Source: Claveliimonas bilis
GTDB lineage: Bacteria; Bacillota; Clostridia; Lachnospirales; Lachnospiraceae
Direction of reading: 5' to 3'
Length of the DNA stretch: 64,000 nt
Assembly: GCF_030296775.1 (NCBI RefSeq)
Contig: NZ_AP027742.1
Coordinates: forward strand, 1,860,001-1,924,000
Both the position numbers and the translations under genes were made by a program. Under the pieces are notes generated by a model. It saw only the letters and a program-made list of their open reading frames with translations, did not search any database and had not been told where the DNA came from. The stretch's first letter is position 1. Each line of letters begins with the position of its first letter. Positions 26,948-34,649 of the stretch are shown one piece after another.

Positions 26948-28279
26948 CTACCTTACATCCCGGTACATTTGAGCAATCTTTTCTATATCTTCCTGGTCTC
27001 TGTACATTTTCCTTAATCGATTCATTCTCCACATAAGTTTCAATTTCGGAATCGTCCCTTTCGGAAACCTGCGATCTGACGTGTAGATACGCCTGTCTGC
27101 CATCCCAAGCTTTACTCCCATCTCTTTTAAAGTAAGAGAAAACTGATAGTCTTCCATGATAGGTATCTCCGGAAATCTCCCTGCTTCAAAAAAGAGATCT
27201 CGATCCAGAAAAATACCCTGATCCCCGAACATGACTTTGCGATCTTTGATCCTGTGATTAGAGATCACCCTGCATGTAAACATGAAGAAATTTCTGGAGT
27301 GGAAAGCAATACCGAAACACCCTGCCCCGTAATCTCTCATGACCTTGCGCATTCTCTCCAATGGATGATCCGGCAGCTCGCTGTCGCAGTGCAGGAAAAA
27401 CAGAATATCTCCGGTACTTTGCTCCGCCCCTTTATTCATCTGCCAGGCCCGGCCTTTTTCTGACCGTATAATCTGGAATCTAGGAGAAATTTTCTCCAGT
27501 GTATCGTCTGTGCTTCCCCCGTCCACAAATAGAATCTCACACTTTCCAAGAAGAGGCAAAAGCTGTCTTTGCATTTTTTCAATGGTACGGCTCTCATTGT
27601 AGATAGGAATGATAATGGAAATCTTACTGATCTTTGCCAGATATCTGCCTGTAAAACTCTCCTTCAAACGAACATCTTCCAGCATCCGCTTTTTATAGCC
27701 TCTTAAGTCCTTTGGTGTATCCATATCGGATAACGTGTCTGTAAATCCAACGGAAAATCCGGCCGATTCGATTTTTAACACTGTCTCTTCCAGTACCTTC
27801 CCATGTCCGTAAGTATCCAGGGAAAAAGCTTCTTTCACAGGCTGTTTCATTCCTGTCAGATAATACCCTCCATCTACGGTTTTTCCAAAAACTACATCTT
27901 CTGTTTCAAGTACATCAAACGCTTTTTTAAGAATTTTAACCTCAAGTTCCGGTACATCGGCACCTATGAGAAGACAGGAATCATATTTCTGATCCAGCAC
28001 CTCTTTCATAGCTCCATACATCCGCTCTCCAAGATGCTTTCCTGTCTGCGGAATCCATCCCTTTACCTCTCCCAGAATGTTTTTCAGTGTTTTCCACCCT
28101 TCTTCCGGCGTATAACTGACAAAGACATCCGCCCCGCCGTTTCGGCACTCCATAACAATATCTTTGAGAAAGCAGGTGTGAAGACGGGCGCACTGAACCG
28201 GGGAAAGATGAGGCATCATCCTGGTTTTCGTCTTTCCCGGTTCTGGAACTCTTGTAAAAATAATGACTGCTCTTTTCAT
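26948..28279 (-). CDS. Fused two-domain glycosyltransferase of the rSAM/selenodomain (arsenosugar) type
   Basis: A 443-residue protein in two domains. Residues 1 to about 205 match the TIGR04282/DUF2064 type (FTRVPEPGKTKTRM, LIGADVPEL, GKTVDGGYYLTG, FTDTLSDMDTP). Residues about 215-443 match the family 2 glycosyltransferase TIGR04283 (ISIIIPIYNESRTIEKM, LFVDGGSTDDT, GRAWQMNKGAEQSTGDILFFLHCDS). These are normally two adjacent genes called transferase 1 and 2, rSAM/selenodomain-associated, now linked to arsenosugar synthesis. Here they are one chain. It lies 2 bp after the C_GCAxxG gene. The sugar acceptor is unknown. Confidence 0.9.
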   Translation of the reverse strand: MKRAVIIFTRVPEPGKTKTRMMPHLSPVQCARLHTCFLKDIVMECRNGGADVFVSYTPEEGWKTLKNILGEVKGWIPQTGKHLGERMYGAMKEVLDQKYDSCLLIGADVPELEVKILKKAFDVLETEDVVFGKTVDGGYYLTGMKQPVKEAFSLDTYGHGKVLEETVLKIESAGFSVGFTDTLSDMDTPKDLRGYKKRMLEDVRLKESFTGRYLAKISKISIIIPIYNESRTIEKMQRQLLPLLGKCEILFVDGGSTDDTLEKISPRFQIIRSEKGRAWQMNKGAEQSTGDILFFLHCDSELPDHPLERMRKVMRDYGAGCFGIAFHSRNFFMFTCRVISNHRIKDRKVMFGDQGIFLDRDLFFEAGRFPEIPIMEDYQFSLTLKEMGVKLGMADRRIYTSDRRFPKGTIPKLKLMWRMNRLRKMYRDQEDIEKIAQMYRDVR

Positions 28280-28281
28280 TG

Positions 28282-28710
28282 TTACAGAATCTTCTCCAGT
28301 ATCTCAATTGTATCTGCTACCACTTGAGGGCAGAAATCAAACAAAAGTCCTTTTTCCAGAACTTTTTCCATTTCACCCGGCTTTGATATGTCATGTCCGA
28401 GAAGTTCTTTGCACATGCAGGAAGGATACTTTTGAGCAAAAAGCCGTTTAAATTCTGCTATTTTGGCAGTCATCCTGTCCTTTTGCTCCTGATCCCCTTC
28501 CCTGCTGTGCCCATAGACCATACCGATGACCATCAAAGCTCCTGTCACTGCCCCGCATGTTTCTCCGCACATCATGCCGCCTCCAAAACAGGCAGACACT
28601 TTTCTTGCCTGTTCTTCTGTCAGCTGCATTTTTTCTGCGAATTCTGTTGTCACCACCTGGGAACAGTCAATTCCCTGCATAAAAAGATCTTTAATCTCTT
28701 CTTTTGTCAT
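28282..28710 (-). CDS. C_GCAxxG_C_C family putative redox protein
   Basis: A 142-residue protein of the cysteine-motif family: CSQVV near the N-terminus, then FGGGMMCGETCGAVTGALMVIG, and later MCKELLG and FCPQVV. Families of this type are probable redox or metal-binding partners and are frequent next to radical SAM genes. The start is the ATG at 28710, preceded by AAAGGAG; an upstream frame extends back into the radical SAM gene without need. It is 34 bp after that gene and 2 bp before the glycosyltransferase gene. Exact activity is unknown. Confidence 0.8.
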   Translation of the reverse strand: MTKEEIKDLFMQGIDCSQVVTTEFAEKMQLTEEQARKVSACFGGGMMCGETCGAVTGALMVIGMVYGHSREGDQEQKDRMTAKIAEFKRLFAQKYPSCMCKELLGHDISKPGEMEKVLEKGLLFDFCPQVVADTIEILEKIL

Positions 28711-28744
28711 CTTCTTCTCCTTTTTATCCTGTCTGTCTTTTCCT

Positions 28745-29728
28745 TTATTCTGTAGCGCCGCCGCAGCTGGATCCCTGTCCTGCAGTACATCCGTAACAGT
28801 GATTTGCCAGACAGATTTTCCGCTTTTTGAAAGATTTCCCAACCATATTAAAAATTGTCTCCCCCGTCAGGACCGGCAGGTCCGCAGCCTGATTGAAATC
28901 ACAGTCATATACCTGCCCGTCATAACCTACTGAAATCTGAAAACGGCACATAAGCCCCGGAAGGGTAGCCGCGTTAAATGCGTCAGACAATTTTTTCATA
29001 TAACTTTCCAGATTTCCGCTTCGTTTCAGGAAAGCCTCAAAACGCCCCGTCGGGTTATTGGTTATAGTAAAGAGATTGTGAAACACTATTTCATAATCCT
29101 GCCACAGTCTGGACTTGTACTCTTTCTCCATGGCACTTTGCACAGGAGGGAAAAAGGCTCCGGCCGGGTTGTAGACCATATTAAGCACCAGATCGTTCTC
29201 TTTCCCGTATCCCAGCTCATTCAGCTCCCGGATCATTTCAATAGCTGTCTCAAATGTTCCCTCTCCTCTGACACGATTCATTTCTTTTGCGCGGTAGTAG
29301 GGAAGCGAACAGACAATCTCCACCTTGTGATCTGCATAAAATTTCGGCAGATGCCTGTATTTCTCTTCCTTTAATATAACAAGGTTCGTCCGTACAATTA
29401 CATGGCTGCATATTTTGCATGCCTCATCTACCAGCCATTCAAAATTCGGATTCATCTCCGGCGCACCGCCGGTAATATCGATTGTTTCTACCTTCTGCTC
29501 TTTGCATACTTTAAGACAGGCTTCCATCACTTTCCGGTCCATAACCTCTATCCTTGCAGGCCCTGCTTCCACATGGCAGTGCTTGCAGGCAAGATTGCAG
29601 AGCCTTCCCACATTAATCTGCGTCACTTCCAGCCTGTCAGTCGTATACCTGTACTCTTCTTCCGTGATCCTCTCTTCAAAATCCGGAATATTTGTCAAAT
29701 TCTTTAAATCTTCCAATGCCTGATTCAT
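28745..29728 (-). CDS. ArsS-type radical SAM protein (rSAM/selenodomain, Cys form)
   Basis: A 327-residue radical SAM enzyme. The cluster motif CNLACKHC (Cys44, 48, 51) is followed by TGGAPEMNPNF, and the C-terminal Cys-rich domain (DUF3641-like) ends CYGCTAGQGSSCGG. In some relatives the last cysteine is selenocysteine; here codon 322 is an ordinary Cys codon. Characterised ArsS makes the arsenic-carbon bond of arsenosugars using SAM as sugar source, but the arsenic methyltransferase arsM is not seen here, so the substrate may differ. It lies 4 bp after the peroxidase-like gene. Confidence 0.9.
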   Translation of the reverse strand: MNQALEDLKNLTNIPDFEERITEEEYRYTTDRLEVTQINVGRLCNLACKHCHVEAGPARIEVMDRKVMEACLKVCKEQKVETIDITGGAPEMNPNFEWLVDEACKICSHVIVRTNLVILKEEKYRHLPKFYADHKVEIVCSLPYYRAKEMNRVRGEGTFETAIEMIRELNELGYGKENDLVLNMVYNPAGAFFPPVQSAMEKEYKSRLWQDYEIVFHNLFTITNNPTGRFEAFLKRSGNLESYMKKLSDAFNAATLPGLMCRFQISVGYDGQVYDCDFNQAADLPVLTGETIFNMVGKSFKKRKICLANHCYGCTAGQGSSCGGATE

Positions 29729-29732
29729 ACCC

Positions 29733-30065
29733 TTACAGCTCCAGTTTCTTTACAATATTTTTCATCTGTACTCCGTGTACCAAAGTGGCCCCTCCTCGGA
29801 TTGCAGCAGCCACATGTACGGCTTCTGTCATCTGCTCCTCACTGACTCCTTTATTGAGGCAGTCATTTGTGTAGGAGTCAATGCAATAAGGACACTGCAC
29901 TGCATGAGCAACCGCAAGAGCGATCAAGGATTTCTCCCTGGCTGTCAAAGCTCCTTCTTCAAATACAGCTCCATAGTAATCAAAAAATTTCTCTGCCAGC
30001 TGTGGCGCTTCCTCGCCGATAGTCCCAAATTTCGCAAGATCTTCCGGGTTATAATAAGTTTCCAT
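29733..30065 (-). CDS. AhpD-like protein of the rSAM-associated peroxidase group
   Basis: A 110-residue carboxymuconolactone decarboxylase/AhpD-fold protein with the redox pair QCPYC (Cys58, Cys61), ADS-like helix LIALAVAHAV and AIRGGATLVHG. It matches the peroxidase-like family found beside rSAM/selenodomain enzymes (TIGR04169-type), which in some organisms has selenocysteine. No selenocysteine is used here. The ATG is within TAATG, the stop of the TVP38 gene, so the two are coupled. Likely role: disulfide or peroxide chemistry for the radical SAM partner, which is inference. Confidence 0.85.
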   Translation of the reverse strand: METYYNPEDLAKFGTIGEEAPQLAEKFFDYYGAVFEEGALTAREKSLIALAVAHAVQCPYCIDSYTNDCLNKGVSEEQMTEAVHVAAAIRGGATLVHGVQMKNIVKKLEL

Positions 30066-30772
30066 TATTCATTTCCTCCTTTTGTCTTTTTCTGTCTGTC
30101 CATGTATATCTTCCTTAGCATTACAATAAGGGCTGATAAGGCAAACAATATCAATAGTCCTGTCATCAGAAGCTGTGCTCCTCCTGTCAGCATGCCTCCC
30201 ACATAAGAATACACAATAGTGGCCGGCAGCTGTCCGATGCCTGTAGCAATAAAAAATGATTTAAAAGACATAGAAGTAAGTCCCGCAGCATAGCTGACAA
30301 TGTCAAAGGACACAAAAGGCAGAAGACGGCAGATCAGAATCGTATTCCTTCCGTATTTTTCAAAAAAGGTATCGATCTGTGCGATCCCTGCCTTGCTGGT
30401 CAGCTTTTCTGCAACATCCCTCCCCAATATACGGGCAATAAAGAAACACACAGCTGCCCCTGCCATAGCGCTGCTCCAGGAAAGGACAGCCCCCTGCCAC
30501 CATCCAAAAAGATTGGCATTTGCCAAAGTAAGCAGGAAAGCCGGAAGCGGCGCCGCCACAGACTGGAAGATCATAAGGAGGAAGGACACCAACGCTGCAT
30601 AGCCACCATAGGATGCCACAAACTCTCTTACTACATCAAAATCTCCACTGGCAAACATGCTGAATACCTTATTCATACCGCTTTTTACCGGCGGCACAAA
30701 AAAATAAACCGCCGCACATACAAGAATGATCCCCAGTATGATTCCTTTTTTTACCCAGTTTTTCTGTTTCAT
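30065..30772 (-). CDS. TVP38/TMEM64 (VTT-domain) membrane protein, second copy
   Basis: A 235-residue protein with about five hydrophobic helices. The VTT core is visible: FQSVAAPLPAFLLTLANANLFGWWQG, FFIARILGRDVAEKL, and RLLPFVSFDIVSYAAGLTSMSFKSFF. Families with this fold (DedA, TMEM41/64) act in lipid handling or transport at membranes; no substrate is known here. Its start overlaps the Fe-S gene by 4 bp. It differs clearly from the other TVP38 gene at 31751-32425, so they are a pair of paralogues rather than recent copies. Confidence 0.88.
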   Translation of the reverse strand: MKQKNWVKKGIILGIILVCAAVYFFVPPVKSGMNKVFSMFASGDFDVVREFVASYGGYAALVSFLLMIFQSVAAPLPAFLLTLANANLFGWWQGAVLSWSSAMAGAAVCFFIARILGRDVAEKLTSKAGIAQIDTFFEKYGRNTILICRLLPFVSFDIVSYAAGLTSMSFKSFFIATGIGQLPATIVYSYVGGMLTGGAQLLMTGLLILFALSALIVMLRKIYMDRQKKTKGGNE

Positions 30773-31749
30773 CTTTTTTTCTTCCTCCAGTACCTCGACT
30801 TTACTCTGTTTAAAAGAGATTTCTTCACATCGGCTGTCTCCTCTCTTCCCAGTATTTTTAAAAGCAGATGTTCTGCTTTATATCCTTTTCTTGTGAAAGC
30901 CCCGCTGCAGGATGCACAATAAGTATATACTGTCTGTCTCCTGTCAAGATCCTCCGTTATTTCTGCCGCAAGCTTTGGTTCTTTCACACTCGCACATCCT
31001 CCCAGACCACAGCACTGAACCTTTTCCTCCAGGCACGGTTCACCTTCCAAAAATACAGACATTTTTTCAAGAAGCTCTTTTCCTTTACGGTCCGGACATG
31101 GCGGAAAAATCTGGATCTCACCGGAAATTTTTCTGCCCAGCCCCAGCTCCAGCAGTTTACTGTAAATATCTGTCACCCTGGCATGAAGACGCCCTTTCAG
31201 AAAATGATAACAGTTGGGGCAGACCATAACTACTTCTTCCGCTCCAAGCTGATCCAGACGTTTATTCATATCTGCCAGAATTCTTTTTTCCTCTTTCTCT
31301 AACCCCAACTCTGATACCGGCTTTCCGCAGCAATCAAAAACAATTCCTATATCTGCCTCTTTTTTCAGCAATTCAGCCAGATATTTTGTTGTCTCCGGGT
31401 AAAAGGACGGGAAGTTACATCCGGGAAACAGCACGCTTTTCCCACCGGCATTTTTATAATTCCGAAAACGGTAATTCCTCTTTTCCCAAAGCAGCATACC
31501 ATATCCTTTTTCCGCCGGTTTTTCCCCATTTTCTGTTGCTGCCTGCCTTCTCATCTCCAGAATGATCTTCCTTCCATCAATTCCTTTAGGGCAGACCCTG
31601 GTACATTTTCCGCACAAGAAGCAGTGCATGGAAAGCTTTTTTAACTTTTCGGTATCACCGATATCTATTTTATATTTTGAAAGAAACATACAGTTCTTTT
31701 GGCACAGGTGGCAGTGAATACATGCCTCCCCGGGATATCTGCTTTCCAT
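30769..31749 (-). CDS. Heterodisulfide-reductase-like Fe-S protein (4Fe-4S plus CCG domains)
   Basis: A 326-residue protein. N-terminal ferredoxin-like motifs CIHCHLCQKNC and CFLCGKCTRVCPKG hold two [4Fe-4S] clusters. Two CCG-type segments follow: FDCCGKPVSELG with CPNCYHFL, and QCCGLGG near residue 260. This is the layout of HdrB/HdrD or GlpC-like electron-transfer proteins. It could pass electrons to a disulfide or to the membrane partner. The ATG at 31749 has GGAGGA just before it; it begins 1 bp after the TVP38 stop. The C-terminal tail is very basic. Confidence 0.87.
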   Translation of the reverse strand: MESRYPGEACIHCHLCQKNCMFLSKYKIDIGDTEKLKKLSMHCFLCGKCTRVCPKGIDGRKIILEMRRQAATENGEKPAEKGYGMLLWEKRNYRFRNYKNAGGKSVLFPGCNFPSFYPETTKYLAELLKKEADIGIVFDCCGKPVSELGLEKEEKRILADMNKRLDQLGAEEVVMVCPNCYHFLKGRLHARVTDIYSKLLELGLGRKISGEIQIFPPCPDRKGKELLEKMSVFLEGEPCLEEKVQCCGLGGCASVKEPKLAAEITEDLDRRQTVYTYCASCSGAFTRKGYKAEHLLLKILGREETADVKKSLLNRVKSRYWRKKKR

Positions 31750-31750
31750 C

Positions 31751-32425
31751 TTATTCCTCCACATTTTCTATATAGCGTTTCTTCAAAAACACTCCTGCCA
31801 GGATCACCACTACCGCTATTATTACAGCAATTCCAATGTACATTATTCTGTTTTTTGCATCTGCAAGTCCGGCAGTTCCGATTGTGTACATAGCCGTCCC
31901 CGGAATCATAAATACAAAAGAACCTACTGTATAAGCAACAAATCCGATATCTGTTACACCATAGGCAAAATTCTGCAGATTATAGGGAAACACCGGCACA
32001 AGCCTTGTGATCATAAGAACGAAAAGCTGATTTTTCCCCGATTCATCAAACAGCCATTTTTTCAGATATTGGTTTTTCATGGCTGCAGGCCTTATACTGT
32101 CCCTTAAAAAAAATCTTCCTGCAAGAAATGCCAGGACGGCACCTGCTGTGGCAGATATCGTACATAATATTGTTCCCAATACAGGACCGAACAAAAGCCC
32201 TGCCAAAATGGCAAAAGTAACGCCCGGCAGTGCCAGAACAACACTTCCTACAATCGTTACCAGCATATAGATTGCAATGGCTCCCGCCAGATTATCCTGT
32301 ATCATTGCTTTCAAAAATGTCAGATTATCGGTGTCTCCAAGATAAGAGGACCATTTAAATATGTGATTGAGTATCAGGATCAGAATCACAAGGCTAATGA
32401 AAAGCCAAAGTTTCTTATTTTTCAC
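31751..32425 (-). CDS. TVP38/TMEM64 (VTT-domain) membrane protein, first copy
   Basis: A 224-residue membrane protein with N-terminal helix and the VTT core: VLALPGVTFAILAGLLFGPVLGTILCTI, LAFLAGRFFLRDSI and RLVPVFPYNLQNFAYGVTDIGFVAY. Members are common in cassettes with mercury, arsenic or sulfur genes, where they are thought to move or protect a substrate at the membrane. It is 1 bp after the small membrane-protein gene stop region and its own stop lies 1 bp before the Fe-S gene start. Function inferred only from family. Confidence 0.88.
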   Translation of the reverse strand: MKNKKLWLFISLVILILILNHIFKWSSYLGDTDNLTFLKAMIQDNLAGAIAIYMLVTIVGSVVLALPGVTFAILAGLLFGPVLGTILCTISATAGAVLAFLAGRFFLRDSIRPAAMKNQYLKKWLFDESGKNQLFVLMITRLVPVFPYNLQNFAYGVTDIGFVAYTVGSFVFMIPGTAMYTIGTAGLADAKNRIMYIGIAVIIAVVVILAGVFLKKRYIENVEE

Positions 32426-32426
32426 T

Positions 32427-32861
32427 TTACTTTCCCTCTTCTCCTCTTTTTGCCATCAACACTGCGATGCCTGTTTTAACGATCTGAATTACAGCCGCCA
32501 AAAGAAAGAGAATACTGATAAAATAATAATCTGCCATAGTGTCAGTAGAGTTTATAAGTGTATATCCCCCGTACAGCGCAGTCAGAGCAATCATACAAAT
32601 ATTCATAACCATTGTAAGCCGGGAAACTTCCTTTCTTTTCTTCAGAAAGAGAAGGAAAATAAGCACCGTTAATACTGCAGCTATTAGTAAGGATACTGTT
32701 TTCAAAGTACCTACAGGATAATCCCGCTCCCATGTCATATTCTTATAATTCAGATACCGAACCATTCCCAGTTTCCGTTCTGCAAAATAGTGTATAATAC
32801 CGGCGCCGGTCAGAGCAGCAATCTCCAGAATAAGCGCCAAAATATATGCTATTTTTTTCAT
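32427..32861 (-). CDS. Small four-helix membrane protein, unknown
   Basis: A 144-residue protein with four hydrophobic segments (about 5-24, 55-75, 84-103 and 112-132) and a short charged tail. Between helices 1 and 2 lies a loop with an invariant-looking YLNYKNMTWERDY. No family was recognised. The ATG at 32861 is preceded by GGAGGAA. It is the first gene of the eleven-gene operon and is followed 1 bp later by TVP38. The upstream 90 bp show no consensus promoter, so an activator, or read-through past the terminator at 32954-32992, may be needed. Confidence 0.7.
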   Translation of the reverse strand: MKKIAYILALILEIAALTGAGIIHYFAERKLGMVRYLNYKNMTWERDYPVGTLKTVSLLIAAVLTVLIFLLFLKKRKEVSRLTMVMNICMIALTALYGGYTLINSTDTMADYYFISILFLLAAVIQIVKTGIAVLMAKRGEEGK

Positions 32862-32953
32862 AATTTCCTCCATATTCTTTTCTTGGCATATTACATAGAT
32901 CTCCCAGAGGATTTTCGCGTAGGAGTAAACACAGATGGCATTTCTATATGGTA

Positions 32954-32992
32954 GAATAAAAATGCTGCCGCTTTACTTGCCGGCAGCATTTT
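32954..32992 (-). terminator. Intrinsic terminator of the rhodanese gene at 33007
   Basis: AAAATGCTGCCG pairs with CGGCAGCATTTT (12 bp) around a 10-nt loop, with further T residues on the leftward strand. It starts about 15 bp after the rhodanese stop and would separate this gene from the operon downstream. Confidence 0.85.
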
Positions 32993-33006
32993 GTTATTAA
33001 TCATAT

Positions 33007-34092
33007 CTATTTGGCAGCTTTGCCTGTCGGAAGCTCTCCTACAGTTGTGTGCTCACAGTCATCACTTGCAGGATCGCCTACCTGTACCGGATAATCATCA
33101 TGCATCAGCCATTCATACCATCCGCCATCATATACCGAAATATTTTCATAACCGTTCTCATAAAGAACAAGGAAAGGAACACATGCTCTCCATCCTGTAC
33201 CACAATAGAAAGAAAGTTCATTATCTAAAGTAAAATCCGCATCAGCCCATACATCTTTTTTTACTTCCTCCAAGCTTTTTACTGTACCGTCATCGTTTTT
33301 ATATGCATCACTGTCTTTCCCCCATACGGCGCCTTCTGGTTCTCCCGCCTTATCCATATAGTTATATCCGCTTGTTTCTCCAAGCCATTCTTCTTCGCTC
33401 CGAATACTGACAAGCTTAAAATTATCATCTGTTTCCAACTTTTCTTTTGCAGTTTCAATACTTACCCAATATTCCGGGTGTACGGGAGCTTCTGTTCCAA
33501 AATCTTCAACCGGCTCGCCCTCGTTTGCTTCTGTCTCTGTGTCATATCCTGCACTCTTCCAAGCATCAATGCCGCCATTAATAATCTTGACATCCTCAAC
33601 ACCTGCCCATATATATCCGTAAGCCTGTCTTTCCGGACAGCCCGAACCATAAAGTACTACTTTTGTATCTTTAGTAATACCATGACTCAAGAGATTATCT
33701 ACTACTTCATCTGCTGACAAGAGATTATATTTTCCTTCCTCACTTCCTGTGGCATCCTCAACTTCACAAAGATCCACATATATGGCTCCCGGAATATGAC
33801 CTTCCTGATATGACGTACTGTCTGCCACATCGCCATATCCTACCTCCGCAATCAGAATGTCCTCGTATCCTTCCTGCTCGCCATTTAATGCGCTGTTTAC
33901 CCACTGTGGGGTTACGTAGACAGTTTTTGTCTCCACTGCCTCTACAGGTTCACTTTCTGCGCTCTCATCTGTTGTCTCATCCGTAGACTCCTGGGTAGTC
34001 TCCTCCTCTGTGGATGTGTTAGAGCCGCAGCCTGCCAGTACGGAAGCTGTCATAGCCATACATAAAAATGCAGCTAATACTCTTTTTTTCAT
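33007..34092 (-). CDS. Double-rhodanese lipoprotein (thiosulfate/3-mercaptopyruvate sulfurtransferase type)
   Basis: A 361-residue lipoprotein (LAGC lipobox, Cys22), Glu/Thr-rich spacer, then two rhodanese domains. Domain 1 (about 55-185) has the HIPGAIYVD signature but its loop reads YGSGCPERQ, with Cys152 shifted from the usual place. Domain 2 (about 205-335) has the active loop CGTGWRAC (Cys297), identical in its core to the loop of the triple-rhodanese protein at 23859. The ATG at 34092 is taken rather than the TTG 12 bp upstream, which sits too close to AGGAGG. Own promoter and own terminator. A sulfurtransferase on the outer face of the membrane. Confidence 0.9.
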   Translation of the reverse strand: MKKRVLAAFLCMAMTASVLAGCGSNTSTEEETTQESTDETTDESAESEPVEAVETKTVYVTPQWVNSALNGEQEGYEDILIAEVGYGDVADSTSYQEGHIPGAIYVDLCEVEDATGSEEGKYNLLSADEVVDNLLSHGITKDTKVVLYGSGCPERQAYGYIWAGVEDVKIINGGIDAWKSAGYDTETEANEGEPVEDFGTEAPVHPEYWVSIETAKEKLETDDNFKLVSIRSEEEWLGETSGYNYMDKAGEPEGAVWGKDSDAYKNDDGTVKSLEEVKKDVWADADFTLDNELSFYCGTGWRACVPFLVLYENGYENISVYDGGWYEWLMHDDYPVQVGDPASDDCEHTTVGELPTGKAAK

Positions 34093-34133
34093 AATACCTT
34101 TCAAACCTCCTTGAGACTAATATATCCTCGTTT

Positions 34134-34163
34134 ATTATAGCTATACAGCTCGTCTTCGTCCAA
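34134..34163 (-). promoter_or_regulatory. Sigma-A promoter of the double-rhodanese gene
   Basis: TTGGAC (34163-34158) and perfect TATAAT (34139-34134) with 18 bp between, about 42 bp before the ATG. Confidence 0.8.
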
Positions 34164-34190
34164 TAGATAAGAACAATATATAGTTGTGTA

Positions 34191-34207
34191 TATAGATTTC
34201 ATCTATA
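34191..34207. promoter_or_regulatory. Inverted repeat upstream of the rhodanese promoter
   Basis: TATAGAT and ATCTATA flank a TTC centre, a perfect 7-bp arm palindrome 28 bp upstream of the -35 box, with GTTGTG repeated on both sides. It is a candidate regulator site. AT-richness means it could also arise by chance. Confidence 0.4.
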
Positions 34208-34221
34208 TGTTGTGATATTTT

Positions 34222-34309
34222 CAAAAAATCCCACCCTTATTCTCAATTTTGGACACCATTTACTGCAATTTGGGACGTAACAAACTTTAAAAGTGTTACG
34301 TCCCAAATT
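34222..34309. repeat. Repeat copy 2 (88 bp) with perfect 16-bp inverted repeat
   Basis: Direct-orientation match to 22756-22843. The hairpin has arms at 34267-34282 and 34294-34309 and the same 11-bp loop. The upstream half carries about six differences from copy 1, the palindrome none. It lies between the rhodanese promoter region and the rpsU terminator, with no open frame of its own. Confidence 0.9.
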
Positions 34310-34312
34310 GCG

Positions 34313-34342
34313 CAAAAAAAGATGGCACTTAATCGTGCCACC
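34313..34342 (-). terminator. Intrinsic terminator of rpsU
   Basis: GGTGGCAC pairs with GTGCCATC (one G-U) around a 6-nt loop, followed on the leftward strand by seven T residues, 17 bp after the rpsU stop. Confidence 0.9.
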
Positions 34343-34358
34343 TTCACTTTTGCACATA

Positions 34359-34535
34359 TTAATTATACTTACGTTTTCTAGCTGCTTCAGATTTCTTTTT
34401 ACGTCTTACGCTTGGTTTCTCGTAATGTTCTCTTTTACGAATCTCCTGCTGAATACCAGCTTTCGCGCAGTTTCTTTTAAATCTGCGTAAAGCACTATCT
34501 AACGTCTCGTTTTCTTTAACGATTACATTTGACAT
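34359..34535 (-). CDS. rpsU: 30S ribosomal protein S21
   Basis: A 58-codon gene. Translation gives [19 protein letters not shown], then a segment KRNCAKAGI and a basic tail ending RKRKYN, which is typical of bacterial S21. S21 joins the small subunit platform and helps initiation. It has a promoter 80 bp upstream, a GAGGGGAGG region in the leader and a terminator after it, so it is a single gene here. It lies just outside the right repeat. Confidence 0.97.
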   Translation of the reverse strand: MSNVIVKENETLDSALRRFKRNCAKAGIQQEIRKREHYEKPSVRRKKKSEAARKRKYN

Positions 34536-34614
34536 AGTCTCACACCTAACCTCCCCTCCAGCCCTATATTGTGCATCATACGACTGTTCGGGTATATTTA
34601 TTGCACTACATAAG

Positions 34615-34642
34615 ATTATAGCACATTTTTCCTGTACGTCAA
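34615..34642 (-). promoter_or_regulatory. Sigma-A promoter of rpsU
   Basis: TTGACG (34642-34637) and perfect TATAAT (34620-34615) separated by 16 bp, giving a leader of roughly 70 nt. Confidence 0.8.
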
Positions 34643-34649
34643 TGGTTTT

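Noticed and set aside
28745-29728. In-frame selenocysteine (TGA) in the radical SAM gene
   Set aside because: The frame is uninterrupted; the position that is selenocysteine in some relatives is an ordinary cysteine codon, and the natural stop follows a normal C-terminus.
22844-34221. Island as an integrative element with its own integrase or transposase
   Set aside because: All genes between the repeats were identified or described, and none resembles a recombinase or transposase.
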